Positions 57,094 to 64,000 of a DNA stretch of 64,000 bases are shown here, in pieces (within the stretch, counting starts at the first letter, position 1; the number at the start of each line of letters is the position of its first letter). Under the pieces are notes generated by a model. The model was not told the DNA's origin. It was given only the letters and a program-made list of their open reading frames with translations, and ran no database searches. The stretch is taken from positions 33,080 to 97,079 of the forward strand of contig NZ_JAJTBG010000013.1 of NCBI RefSeq assembly GCF_021287045.1, in the 5' to 3' direction. Both the position numbers and the translations under genes were made by a program. The stretch is from Oryzomicrobium sp. Lineage in GTDB: Bacteria > Pseudomonadota > Gammaproteobacteria > Burkholderiales > Rhodocyclaceae.

Positions 57094-58097
57094 ACGACAT
57101 GACCAACGACACCACCGGCCACGATGATGGCCACGACCTCCCCGACTTCGACGCTGGCACCGAGGCCGCCGGCCCGGCCAACGCGGCCGACTATCGCTCC
57201 GGCTACGTCGCCATCGTCGGCCGCCCCAACGTGGGAAAATCCACCCTGCTGAACCGCCTGGTGGGCGAGAAGATCAGTATCGTCTCGCGCAAGGCCCAGA
57301 CCACGCGCCACCGCATCACCGGCATCCTCACCGACGAAAACGCCGGCCACGAGGCCCAGTTCGTCTTCGTGGACACCCCGGGCTTCCAGACCAAATACTC
57401 CAACGCCCTCAACCGGGCCATGAACCGGGGCGTCACCCAGGCCCTCAACGACGTGGACGTGGTGGTGATGGTGGTCGAGGCCGGCCGCTACGGCGGCGCC
57501 GACCAGCAGGTGGTGCGCCTCCTGCCCGAGGGCAAGCCCGTGGTGCTGGCGGTCAACAAGATCGACCGTATCGCCGACAAGGGCGCGCTGCTGCCCTTCC
57601 TGGCCGAGGTCGGCCAGGCCCATCCCTGGGCCGCCGTGGTGCCGGTATCCGCCGCCCGGGGCAAGCAGACCGCCGAACTCCTGGGCGAGATTCGCAAGCA
57701 CCTGCCCAACGAAGGCCTGCTCTTCCCAGAGGACGAGCTGACCGACAAGAGCGAACGTTTTCTGGCTGCCGAATACATCCGCGAAAAGCTCTTCCGCCTG
57801 CTCGGCGACGAGCTGCCCTACGGCGCCACGGTGGAGATCGAAAAGTTCGAGGTGGAGCCGGGGCAGGGCACCAAGGGCCCGCTGCGGCGCATCTTTGCCG
57901 CCATCGTGGTGGACCGGGACAGCCACAAGCCCATCGTGATCGGCAAGGGTGGCGAGACCCTGAAGCGCATCGCCACCGAGGCCCGCCAGGACATGGAGCG
58001 CCTGTTCGACGGCAAGGTGTACCTGGAAGTGTGGGTCAAGGTGAAGTCCGGCTGGACCGACGACGACCGCCTGCTGCGCAGCCTGGGCTACGAATAA
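57090..58097 (+). CDS. era: GTPase Era
   Basis: 335-residue ribosome-assembly GTPase: G1 GRPNVGKST near residue 47, G2 TTRHRITG, G3 DTPG, G4 NKIDR, and a C-terminal KH domain ([14 protein letters not shown]). The N-terminus has an extra acidic, Asp/Gly-rich leader of about 38 residues compared with E. coli Era (301). GTG start overlaps the rnc stop; a start at ATG 57099 would be only three residues shorter. Confidence 0.96.
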   Translation: MNDMTNDTTGHDDGHDLPDFDAGTEAAGPANAADYRSGYVAIVGRPNVGKSTLLNRLVGEKISIVSRKAQTTRHRITGILTDENAGHEAQFVFVDTPGFQTKYSNALNRAMNRGVTQALNDVDVVVMVVEAGRYGGADQQVVRLLPEGKPVVLAVNKIDRIADKGALLPFLAEVGQAHPWAAVVPVSAARGKQTAELLGEIRKHLPNEGLLFPEDELTDKSERFLAAEYIREKLFRLLGDELPYGATVEIEKFEVEPGQGTKGPLRRIFAAIVVDRDSHKPIVIGKGGETLKRIATEARQDMERLFDGKVYLEVWVKVKSGWTDDDRLLRSLGYE

Positions 58098-58152
58098 TCC
58101 GGCAGCCCCTGCATCCCTGCACTGACACCTCCACCGCTCCCTGCTCCAAATC

Positions 58153-58866
58153 GTGCACCGCGGCAAAGTCGACGGCCAGCCCGCCTACATCCTGCACACC
58201 TACCCGTTCCGGGAAACCAGCCTGATCGTCGAGGCCTTTTCCCGGGATTTCGGCCGGGTGGCCCTGGTGGCCCGGGGGGCGCGCCGGCCCCGTTCGCCGA
58301 TCCGCGGCCTGCTCATGGCCTTCCAGCCGGTGGAGCTGGCCTGGTCGGGCAAGGGCGAGGTGCTCACCCTGATGAAGGCCGAATGGGTCGGCGGCCAGCC
58401 CCTGCTCGGCGGCCACGCACTCTTCTGCGGGTACTATCTCAACGAACTGCTACTCAACCTGCTGCCCCGGGAAGACGCCCACGAGCGCCTCTTTCTGGCC
58501 TACGCCCAGACCCTGCGGCGTTTTGCCGAGGGAGTGCAGGAGGCCGATCTGCGCCGCTTCGAGAAAGCCCTGTTGCAGGAGCTGGGCTACGGCCTATGGC
58601 TCACCGAGGACGCCGACGGCAAGCCGGTGGCGGAAGAGGGCTGGTACGCCTACGAGATCGAGCGCGGCCCGGTGCGGCTGGCCCGGCAAGGGCAGTCGCC
58701 CCTGTGCATCAGCGGCCGGGCGCTGCTGGCCCTGGCCCGGGACGATTTTGCCGAACCTCGGCTACTGGCCGAGGCCAAACAATTGATGCGGGCCCTGATG
58801 GCCCACTACCTGGGCGGGGAAACCCTGGAAACCCGCCGTATTTTCAAGGAACTTCAGGAGCTTTGA
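58153..58866 (+). CDS. recO: DNA repair protein RecO
   Basis: 237-residue mediator loading RecA onto SSB-coated single-stranded DNA. N-terminal OB fold (YILHTYPFRETSLIVEAFSR) and helical C-terminal part match the family; a zinc motif is absent, as usual for proteobacterial RecO. GTG start at 58153; pdxJ begins one base past its stop. Confidence 0.93.
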   Translation: MHRGKVDGQPAYILHTYPFRETSLIVEAFSRDFGRVALVARGARRPRSPIRGLLMAFQPVELAWSGKGEVLTLMKAEWVGGQPLLGGHALFCGYYLNELLLNLLPREDAHERLFLAYAQTLRRFAEGVQEADLRRFEKALLQELGYGLWLTEDADGKPVAEEGWYAYEIERGPVRLARQGQSPLCISGRALLALARDDFAEPRLLAEAKQLMRALMAHYLGGETLETRRIFKELQEL

Positions 58867-58867
58867 G

Positions 58868-59653
58868 ATGGGCAGAGAGGTTAGCGTGAGCGGCATGATC
58901 GAACTGGGGGTCAACATCGACCACGTGGCCACCCTGCGCCAGGCCCGGCGCACCTACGAGCCGGACCCGCTGTGGGCCGCCGTGGAGGCCCACCTGGGCG
59001 GCGCCGACGGCATCACCGTGCACCTGCGCGAAGACCGCCGCCACATCAACGACGACGACGTGCGCCGCTTGAAGGAAAGCACCCAGATCAAGCTCAACCT
59101 GGAAATGGCGGCCACCGACGAGATGGTCGAGATCGCCCGGCGCATCAAGCCTGAAATGGCCATGCTGGTGCCCGAAGGCCGCCACGAGGTGACCACCGAG
59201 GGCGGCCTGGACGTGGCCGCCCAGGAGGATCGGTTGAAAGACGTGGTGGCCCGCCTGGCCGACGCCGGCATCGTCACCAGCGTCTTCATCGATGCCGAGC
59301 TGCGCCAGGTGGAAGCCGCCGAGCGCATCGGCGCCCGGGTCTGCGAGCTGCACACCGGCCCCTACGCCCACGCCTTCCACAACGCCGGCCGCGATGCCGA
59401 GGCCCCGGCGGTGCAGGCCGAGATCGCCAAGATCGCCCTGGCCGGCGAGGCCATCCGCGCCTTCGGCATGCGCTTCAACGCCGGCCACGCCCTCAACTAC
59501 TACAACGTCCAGCCCGTCGCCCGCCTGCCCGGCGTGCGCGAGCTGCACATCGGCCACGCCATCGTCAGCCGCGCCGTTTTCGTCGGTCTGCGCGAGGCGG
59601 TGCGTGAAATGAAGACCCTGATCCGCGAAGGCGCCGCCATCGGCAGCGTCTAA
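58868..59653 (+). CDS. pdxJ: Pyridoxine 5'-phosphate synthase
   Basis: 261-residue TIM-barrel enzyme condensing deoxyxylulose-5-phosphate with aminoacetone phosphate in vitamin B6 synthesis. LGVNIDHVATLRQAR at the N-terminus, HLREDRRHIND and the C-terminal ELHIGHAIVSRA phosphate motif are canonical. ATG 58868 has AGGAG eight bases upstream; a later ATG (58895) begins MIELGVN and is a shorter alternative. Next to acpS as usual. Confidence 0.96.
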   Translation: MGREVSVSGMIELGVNIDHVATLRQARRTYEPDPLWAAVEAHLGGADGITVHLREDRRHINDDDVRRLKESTQIKLNLEMAATDEMVEIARRIKPEMAMLVPEGRHEVTTEGGLDVAAQEDRLKDVVARLADAGIVTSVFIDAELRQVEAAERIGARVCELHTGPYAHAFHNAGRDAEAPAVQAEIAKIALAGEAIRAFGMRFNAGHALNYYNVQPVARLPGVRELHIGHAIVSRAVFVGLREAVREMKTLIREGAAIGSV

Positions 59654-59674
59654 CGGACCCCAAAGGAGGGCGCC

Positions 59675-60061
59675 ATGATCTACGGCATCGGTACCGACAT
59701 CGTCGCCATCGCCCGGCTGGAGCGCATGTATGCGCGCCATGGCGAGAAGGCCCTGGAGCGCCTGCTGGCTCCGGACGAGATCGCCGAGTTCCGCAAGGCC
59801 GGCGACGCGGGGCGTTTTCTCGCCAAGCGCTTCGCCGCCAAGGAAGCCTTCGCCAAGGCCCTGGGTACCGGGGTGCGCCACCCCGCCGGCCTCTCCGACA
59901 TCGCCGTGGGCCACGATGCCTTGGGCAAGCCCATCCTGGTCTATTCCCGGGCCTTGGGCGAGCACATGGCGGCCAGCCGCCTGGCCGCCCACCTGACCCT
60001 GTCCGACGAGAAGGAGTACGCCGTGGCCTTCGTCGTCATCGAATGCATCGCCTCGCGCTGA
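59675..60061 (+). CDS. acpS: Holo-ACP synthase
   Basis: 128-residue 4'-phosphopantetheinyl transferase activating AcpP (encoded at 39.3 kb). The GTDIV motif with the metal-binding Asp near residue 6 and the [15 protein letters not shown] segment with the conserved Glu are canonical. GGAGGGCG precedes the ATG. Follows pdxJ by 21 bp. Confidence 0.96.
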   Translation: MIYGIGTDIVAIARLERMYARHGEKALERLLAPDEIAEFRKAGDAGRFLAKRFAAKEAFAKALGTGVRHPAGLSDIAVGHDALGKPILVYSRALGEHMAASRLAAHLTLSDEKEYAVAFVVIECIASR

Positions 60062-60071
60062 CGGCGCGACC

Positions 60072-61187
60072 ATGCCACTCATCCCCGACTGCCCCATGTC
60101 CAGCCCGTTCCAGCCCTGCATCCCGACCTCCGCTTCCCTCGGCCCCGTGATGATCGACGTGGTGGGCGCTGCCCTCTGCGACGACGACCGCCGCCGCCTG
60201 GCCCACCCCCTGGTGGGCGGGGTGATCCTGTTCACCCGTAACTTCCGCGACGTCGGGCAGTTATGCGAACTCACCGCCGCCATCCGCGCCGTGCGGCCCC
60301 TGCCCATCGCCGTGGACCACGAGGGCGGCCGGGTGCAGCGCTTCCGCGATGGTTTCACCCGGCTGCCGGCCATGGCCCGCCTGGGCGAAGCCTGGGGCCG
60401 CGATCCGCAGCAGGCCCGCCTGGACGCCGAGGCCGTGGGCTACGTGCTGGCTAGCGAACTGCGGGCCTGCGGCGTCGATTTTTCCTTCGCCCCGGTGCTC
60501 GACCTGGACTGGGGACGCAGCGACGTGGTCGGCGAGCGCGCCTTCCACCGGGACCCGGCGGTGGTGGCCGAACTGGCCGGCGCCCTGATCGCCGGCCTCA
60601 AGGCGGCGGGCATGGCCGGCGGTTGCGGCAAGCACTTCCCCGGCCACGGCTGGGCCGAGGCCGATTCCCACGTGGCCATGCCCCGGGACGAGCGTTCCCT
60701 GGGCGAGCTCATGGCCGCCGACCTGGCGCCCTACCGAGCCCTGGACCTGGCGGCAGTGATGCCGGCCCATGTGGTCTATCCCCAAGTGGACGACCGCCCG
60801 GCGGGCTTTTCGCCAGTCTGGCACAGCCTGCTGCGCCGCGAGTTCGGCCAAGGCGGCCAGGGCTTCGACGGCATCGTCTTCAGCGACGATCTGTCCATGG
60901 AAGGGGCCAGCGTCGCCGGCGACGTGGTGGCCCGGGCCGAGGCGGCCTACGGGGCCGGCTGCGACATGCTGCTGGTGTGCAACAAGCCCGAGACGGTGGA
61001 CGACCTGCTCGCCCGCTGGCGCCCGGTGCTGCGTCCGGAAAGCACCGCCCGGCTGTCCATCCTCTGGCCCCACTGCGCTGCGCCCACCTGGGTCGGGCTG
61101 GTGGACGATCCGGTCTACAAGGCTGCCCGGGCCCGCATCGACGCCCTGACGGCCCACGCCCCCCAGCCGGCGGCCGTCCGGGCCTGA
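60072..61187 (+). CDS. nagZ: Beta-N-acetylhexosaminidase NagZ
   Basis: 371-residue cytoplasmic glycoside hydrolase family 3 enzyme of peptidoglycan recycling. KHFPGHG near residue 191 gives the acid/base His motif and FSDDLSM contains the nucleophile Asp. The first 20 residues (Pro/Ser-rich) are extra; an ATG at 60096 may be the real start, neither having a clear ribosome site. Confidence 0.95.
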   Translation: MPLIPDCPMSSPFQPCIPTSASLGPVMIDVVGAALCDDDRRRLAHPLVGGVILFTRNFRDVGQLCELTAAIRAVRPLPIAVDHEGGRVQRFRDGFTRLPAMARLGEAWGRDPQQARLDAEAVGYVLASELRACGVDFSFAPVLDLDWGRSDVVGERAFHRDPAVVAELAGALIAGLKAAGMAGGCGKHFPGHGWAEADSHVAMPRDERSLGELMAADLAPYRALDLAAVMPAHVVYPQVDDRPAGFSPVWHSLLRREFGQGGQGFDGIVFSDDLSMEGASVAGDVVARAEAAYGAGCDMLLVCNKPETVDDLLARWRPVLRPESTARLSILWPHCAAPTWVGLVDDPVYKAARARIDALTAHAPQPAAVRA

Positions 61188-61228
61188 GGCGTTCCGTTCC
61201 CTGCCGCCATCCTTGCCGCCGCCGATCC

Positions 61229-63235
61229 ATGCCACCCTCTGAAACACCGCGCCAGTCCTTGATCTCCGAGAAGGCATTGCCGAACGCCGCGCCAGACGGG
61301 GATCTTCAGGCCACCGCCGCGGAGGTCCCCACCCAGAGCGGCGATCCGGAGAGTGGCAAAGGGGAGGGGAGTACGTCCGTCGAACCGGCAGGCCAGTCCG
61401 AACCCGCCGTCCCCTTCGACGCAAAAACGTTCCTGGCCACGGTGCCCGAGCTGCCCGGGGTCTACCGCATGATCGACGCCGCCGACACGGTGCTCTACGT
61501 CGGCAAGGCCAAGAACCTGCGCAAGCGGGTTTCGTCCTACTTCCAGAAGAACCACCCGAGCCCGCGCATCGCCCTGATGGTGGCCAAGATCGCCCGGGTG
61601 GACACCACGGTGACGCGCACCGAGGCCGAGGCGCTGCTGCTCGAAAACAACCTGATCAAGCGCCTCAGCCCCCGTTACAACATCCTCTTCCGCGACGACA
61701 AGTCCTACCCCTACATCGTCCTGACCCGGGACGATTCGCCGCGCCTGGGCTTTCACCGGGGCAGCCTGGACCGCAAGGCCGACTACTTCGGCCCGTTCCC
61801 CTCCGCCGGCGCGGTGCGCGACAGCCTGCACCTGTTGCAGAAGATGTTCCGCCTGCGCACCTGCGAGAACTCGGTATTTTCCAACCGCTCCCGGCCCTGC
61901 CTGCTCTACCAGATCAAGCGCTGCAGCGGACCCTGCGTCGGCCTGATCGATCCGGACGAATACAGGGAGGACGTGCGCCTGGCGGCGCTGTTCCTCCAGG
62001 GCCGCCAGCAGGAGGTGATCGAGCGCCTGACCCGGGCCATGGAGCAGGCCGCCGAGAACCTGGCCTTCGAGCAGGCCGCCGCCTACCGGGACCAGATCCA
62101 GAGCCTGCACAAGGTCCAGGACAAGCAGTTCATGGAAAGCCAGCGGGAAGAGGACCTGGACGTGGTCGCCGCAGTGGCCGACGAGGGCGGCATGCTCTGC
62201 GTCAACCTGGCCATGGTGCGCGGCGGTCGCCATTTGGGGGACAAGCCCCTGTTCCCGAGCAACGCCGCCGATTTCACCCCGGCCGAGGCCCTGGCCGCCT
62301 TCCTCACCCAGCACTACGCGCTGCACCCGATCCCGGGCCGCATCCTGGTGAACGTGGCCCCGGCGGAAGGGGAGGAGGGCGAAGCTCTGCTCGCCGAGAT
62401 TGCCGAAATCGCCGGCCGGCCGGTGCCAGTGGGTCTGGCCCGCTACGAGGCCCACAAGGTATGGGTCGAGTTGGCCGAGCAGAATGCCCGGCTGGCCCTG
62501 GCGGCGCGGCGCAACACCATCTCGCTGCAAGGCCGGCGCGTCGAGGCCCTGGCCGAGGTGCTTGGGCTGGAAGCGATCCAGCGCATCGAGTGCTTCGACA
62601 TCAGCCACACCCAGGGAGAGGCCACCGTGGCCTCCTGCGTGGTGTGGATGTCGGAAGAGGGCAAGGGCGGCATGCGCCGCAGCGAATACCGCCGCTTTAA
62701 CATCACCGACATCACGCCGGGGGATGATTACGCGGCGATCCGCCAGGCCGTGTCGCGCCGTTACGATGCGGTGGCCACCGGGGAGGGCGTCTGCCCCGAC
62801 CTGATCCTGATCGACGGCGGCAAGGGCCAGTTGGCCATGGCCCACGACGCCCTGGTGGAGCTGGGCCTGACCGAGGTGCCGCACCTGGGAGTGGCCAAGG
62901 GCGAAGGGCGCAAGCCCGGGCTGGAATCCCTCGTTTTCCCCGATGGGCGCGAGCCGCTACAATTGCCTCCGGAACACCCAGCCTTGCACCTGATCCAGGA
63001 AGTCCGCGACGAAGCGCACCGCTTCGCCATTTCCGGGCATCGGGCCAAGCGCGCCAAGACCCGCATCACCTCCCGGCTCGAAGACGTGCCGGGCATCGGG
63101 CCGAAGAAACGCAAGGCCCTGATCACCCGTTTCGGCGGCTTGCAGGGCATCGCCGAGGCCGGGATGGACCAGTTGGCCGCCGTCCCCGGCATCGGCCCGG
63201 ACCTGGCGGAAAAGATTTACGCGGCCTTTCACTGA
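61229..63235 (+). CDS. uvrC: Excinuclease ABC subunit C
   Basis: 668-residue nucleotide-excision repair endonuclease. GIY-YIG domain (LPGVYRM ... VLYVGKAKNLRKRV), UVR region, the catalytic RNase-H-like domain (FDISHTQGEATVASCVV; LILIDGGKGQL), and two C-terminal HhH motifs (VPGIGPKKRKAL; VPGIGPDLAEKI) follow in order. The first 65 residues before the GIY domain are Ser/Glu/Pro-rich and unusually long for UvrC; no in-frame ATG or GTG closer to the domain was found. Confidence 0.96.
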   Translation: MPPSETPRQSLISEKALPNAAPDGDLQATAAEVPTQSGDPESGKGEGSTSVEPAGQSEPAVPFDAKTFLATVPELPGVYRMIDAADTVLYVGKAKNLRKRVSSYFQKNHPSPRIALMVAKIARVDTTVTRTEAEALLLENNLIKRLSPRYNILFRDDKSYPYIVLTRDDSPRLGFHRGSLDRKADYFGPFPSAGAVRDSLHLLQKMFRLRTCENSVFSNRSRPCLLYQIKRCSGPCVGLIDPDEYREDVRLAALFLQGRQQEVIERLTRAMEQAAENLAFEQAAAYRDQIQSLHKVQDKQFMESQREEDLDVVAAVADEGGMLCVNLAMVRGGRHLGDKPLFPSNAADFTPAEALAAFLTQHYALHPIPGRILVNVAPAEGEEGEALLAEIAEIAGRPVPVGLARYEAHKVWVELAEQNARLALAARRNTISLQGRRVEALAEVLGLEAIQRIECFDISHTQGEATVASCVVWMSEEGKGGMRRSEYRRFNITDITPGDDYAAIRQAVSRRYDAVATGEGVCPDLILIDGGKGQLAMAHDALVELGLTEVPHLGVAKGEGRKPGLESLVFPDGREPLQLPPEHPALHLIQEVRDEAHRFAISGHRAKRAKTRITSRLEDVPGIGPKKRKALITRFGGLQGIAEAGMDQLAAVPGIGPDLAEKIYAAFH

Positions 63236-63253
63236 CAACGCAGCCTTCCCTAC

Positions 63254-63841
63254 ATGCCGTTCAACCTGCCCATCTTCCTCACCTGGCTGCGTATCGTCGC
63301 CATTCCGCTGCTGATCGCCGCCTACTACGTGCCGGACAGTTGGCTCAGCGGGCAGGAGCGCAATCTGGCCGCCACCCTCATTTTCATCGCCGCCGCGCTC
63401 ACCGACTGGCTCGACGGCTACCTGGCCCGGGCGCTCAACCAGACCTCGGCCTTCGGCGCCTTCCTCGACCCGGTGGCCGACAAGCTGATGGTGGCCGCCG
63501 CCCTGATCGTGCTGGTGCAGCTCGACCGCACCAACGCGGTGATCGCCGCCATCATCATCGGCCGGGAGATCACCATTTCCGCACTGCGCGAGTGGATGGC
63601 CAAGATCGGCGCCGCCAAGAGCGTGGCGGTGTCGATGATCGGCAAGGTCAAGACCGCCGCCCAGATGACCGCTATCCCGCTGCTGCTGTTCCACGCCCCT
63701 TATCACGGCATCAATGTGCACGAGTGGGGCACCTGGCTGCTGTGGGTGGCCGCCGTGCTGACCCTGTGGTCCATGGGCTACTACATGCGCATGGCCTGGC
63801 CGGAAATCCTGCGCCAGGAAGCGCGCCAGCACGGCCGCTGA
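63254..63841 (+). CDS. pgsA: CDP-diacylglycerol--glycerol-3-phosphate phosphatidyltransferase
   Basis: 195-residue multi-pass inner-membrane enzyme making phosphatidylglycerol-phosphate. The CDP-alcohol phosphotransferase pattern D-x2-DG-x2-AR-x8-G-x3-D-x3-D runs from about residue 54 (TDWLDGYLAR ... FLDPVADK). uvrC-pgsA-tRNA-Gly order is common in proteobacteria. ATG 63254 follows the uvrC stop by 18 bp. Confidence 0.96.
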   Translation: MPFNLPIFLTWLRIVAIPLLIAAYYVPDSWLSGQERNLAATLIFIAAALTDWLDGYLARALNQTSAFGAFLDPVADKLMVAAALIVLVQLDRTNAVIAAIIIGREITISALREWMAKIGAAKSVAVSMIGKVKTAAQMTAIPLLLFHAPYHGINVHEWGTWLLWVAAVLTLWSMGYYMRMAWPEILRQEARQHGR

Positions 63842-63901
63842 CCGGTCCTTGTTTCAGTTTTCATGCCAAAAGGATATTTTGGCCTTAAACAGGGCCGGAT
63901 G

Positions 63902-63929
63902 TTGACATCGCCGCGCCAGTCCTTATAAT
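63902..63929 (+). promoter_or_regulatory. Consensus promoter of tRNA-Gly
   Basis: TTGACA (63902-63907), 16-bp spacer, TATAAT (63924-63929): both hexamers are perfect sigma-70 consensus. Strong stable-RNA promoter; transcription would start at about 63936, ten bases before the tRNA. Confidence 0.9.
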
Positions 63930-63945
63930 GCGCTCCACGTTGAAC

Positions 63946-64000
63946 GCGGGAGTAGCTCAGTTGGTAGAGCGATACCTTGCCAAGGTATAGGTCGAGAGTT
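63946..64000 (+). tRNA. tRNA-Gly(GCC), cut by window end
   Basis: GCGGGAGTAGCTCAGTTGG start, D-arm, and anticodon arm ATACC-TTGCCAA-GGTAT with anticodon GCC. The first 55 of about 76 bases are present; the T-arm and acceptor 3' end lie beyond the window. Confidence 0.96.

Overview
The window is high-GC bacterial chromosome (mostly strong G/C third positions). Gene content and order point to a betaproteobacterium, most likely order Rhodocyclales (Azospira/Dechlorosoma-like). This rests on the order rpoE-rseA-rseB-rseC-mucD-glutaredoxin ... lepA-lepB-DUF4845-rnc-era-recO-pdxJ-acpS-nagZ-uvrC-pgsA-tRNA-Gly, the maf/yceD-rpmF-plsX-fabHDG-acpP-fabF block, and smc-zipA-ligA. No rRNA, CRISPR array, transposase or phage gene was seen.

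Layout. 1-8.8 kb: a 3-hydroxyacyl-CoA dehydrogenase, then a polyamine-type operon (homospermidine synthase, DUF1190, GspS-like ATP-grasp, DUF350), ThpR, a slipin, an orphan HicA-like protein, and an SOS-type pair (exonuclease/GIY-YIG protein plus dinB) behind a perfect LexA-type box. 8.9-15.2 kb: a uracil permease and a reverse-strand exported operon (OprB-type porin, beta-propeller protein, Tat-exported DyP peroxidase) with a Fur-like hexamer array upstream, followed by a structured gene-free stretch. 15.2-22.3 kb: small metabolic genes (esterase, DODA dioxygenase with divergent LysR, DusC, outer-membrane barrel, isochorismatase-like hydrolase), interrupted at about 18.02-19.61 kb by an AT-rich island with one glycosyltransferase-methyltransferase fusion gene.

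22.6-33.7 kb: smc-zipA-ligA-galU-hpt-methyltransferase-MTIP-def, tightly packed and partly translationally coupled (chromosome maintenance, UDP-glucose supply, purine salvage, N-terminal processing). 33.8-43.1 kb: maf, then the fatty-acid and phospholipid initiation block, ygfX and nadB. 43.4-47.9 kb: the envelope-stress sigma-E regulon core (rpoE, rseA, rseB, rseC, mucD, glutaredoxin-like). 47.9-52.8 kb: a reverse-strand export module (SPW protein, DevC-type permease, TolC/NodT-type channel, HlyD-type adaptor, ABC ATPase) between the mucD group and lepA. 53.3-64 kb: the lepA...pgsA housekeeping run, ending in a tRNA-Gly(GCC) gene cut by the window edge behind a consensus promoter.

The parts most worth a second look are the homospermidine/ATP-grasp operon, the porin-propeller-DyP operon, the SOS exonuclease/GIY-YIG-dinB pair, the AT-rich GT-MT island that appears to have rewritten the end of a LysR gene, and two adjacent perfect inverted repeats at 15.08-15.18 kb.
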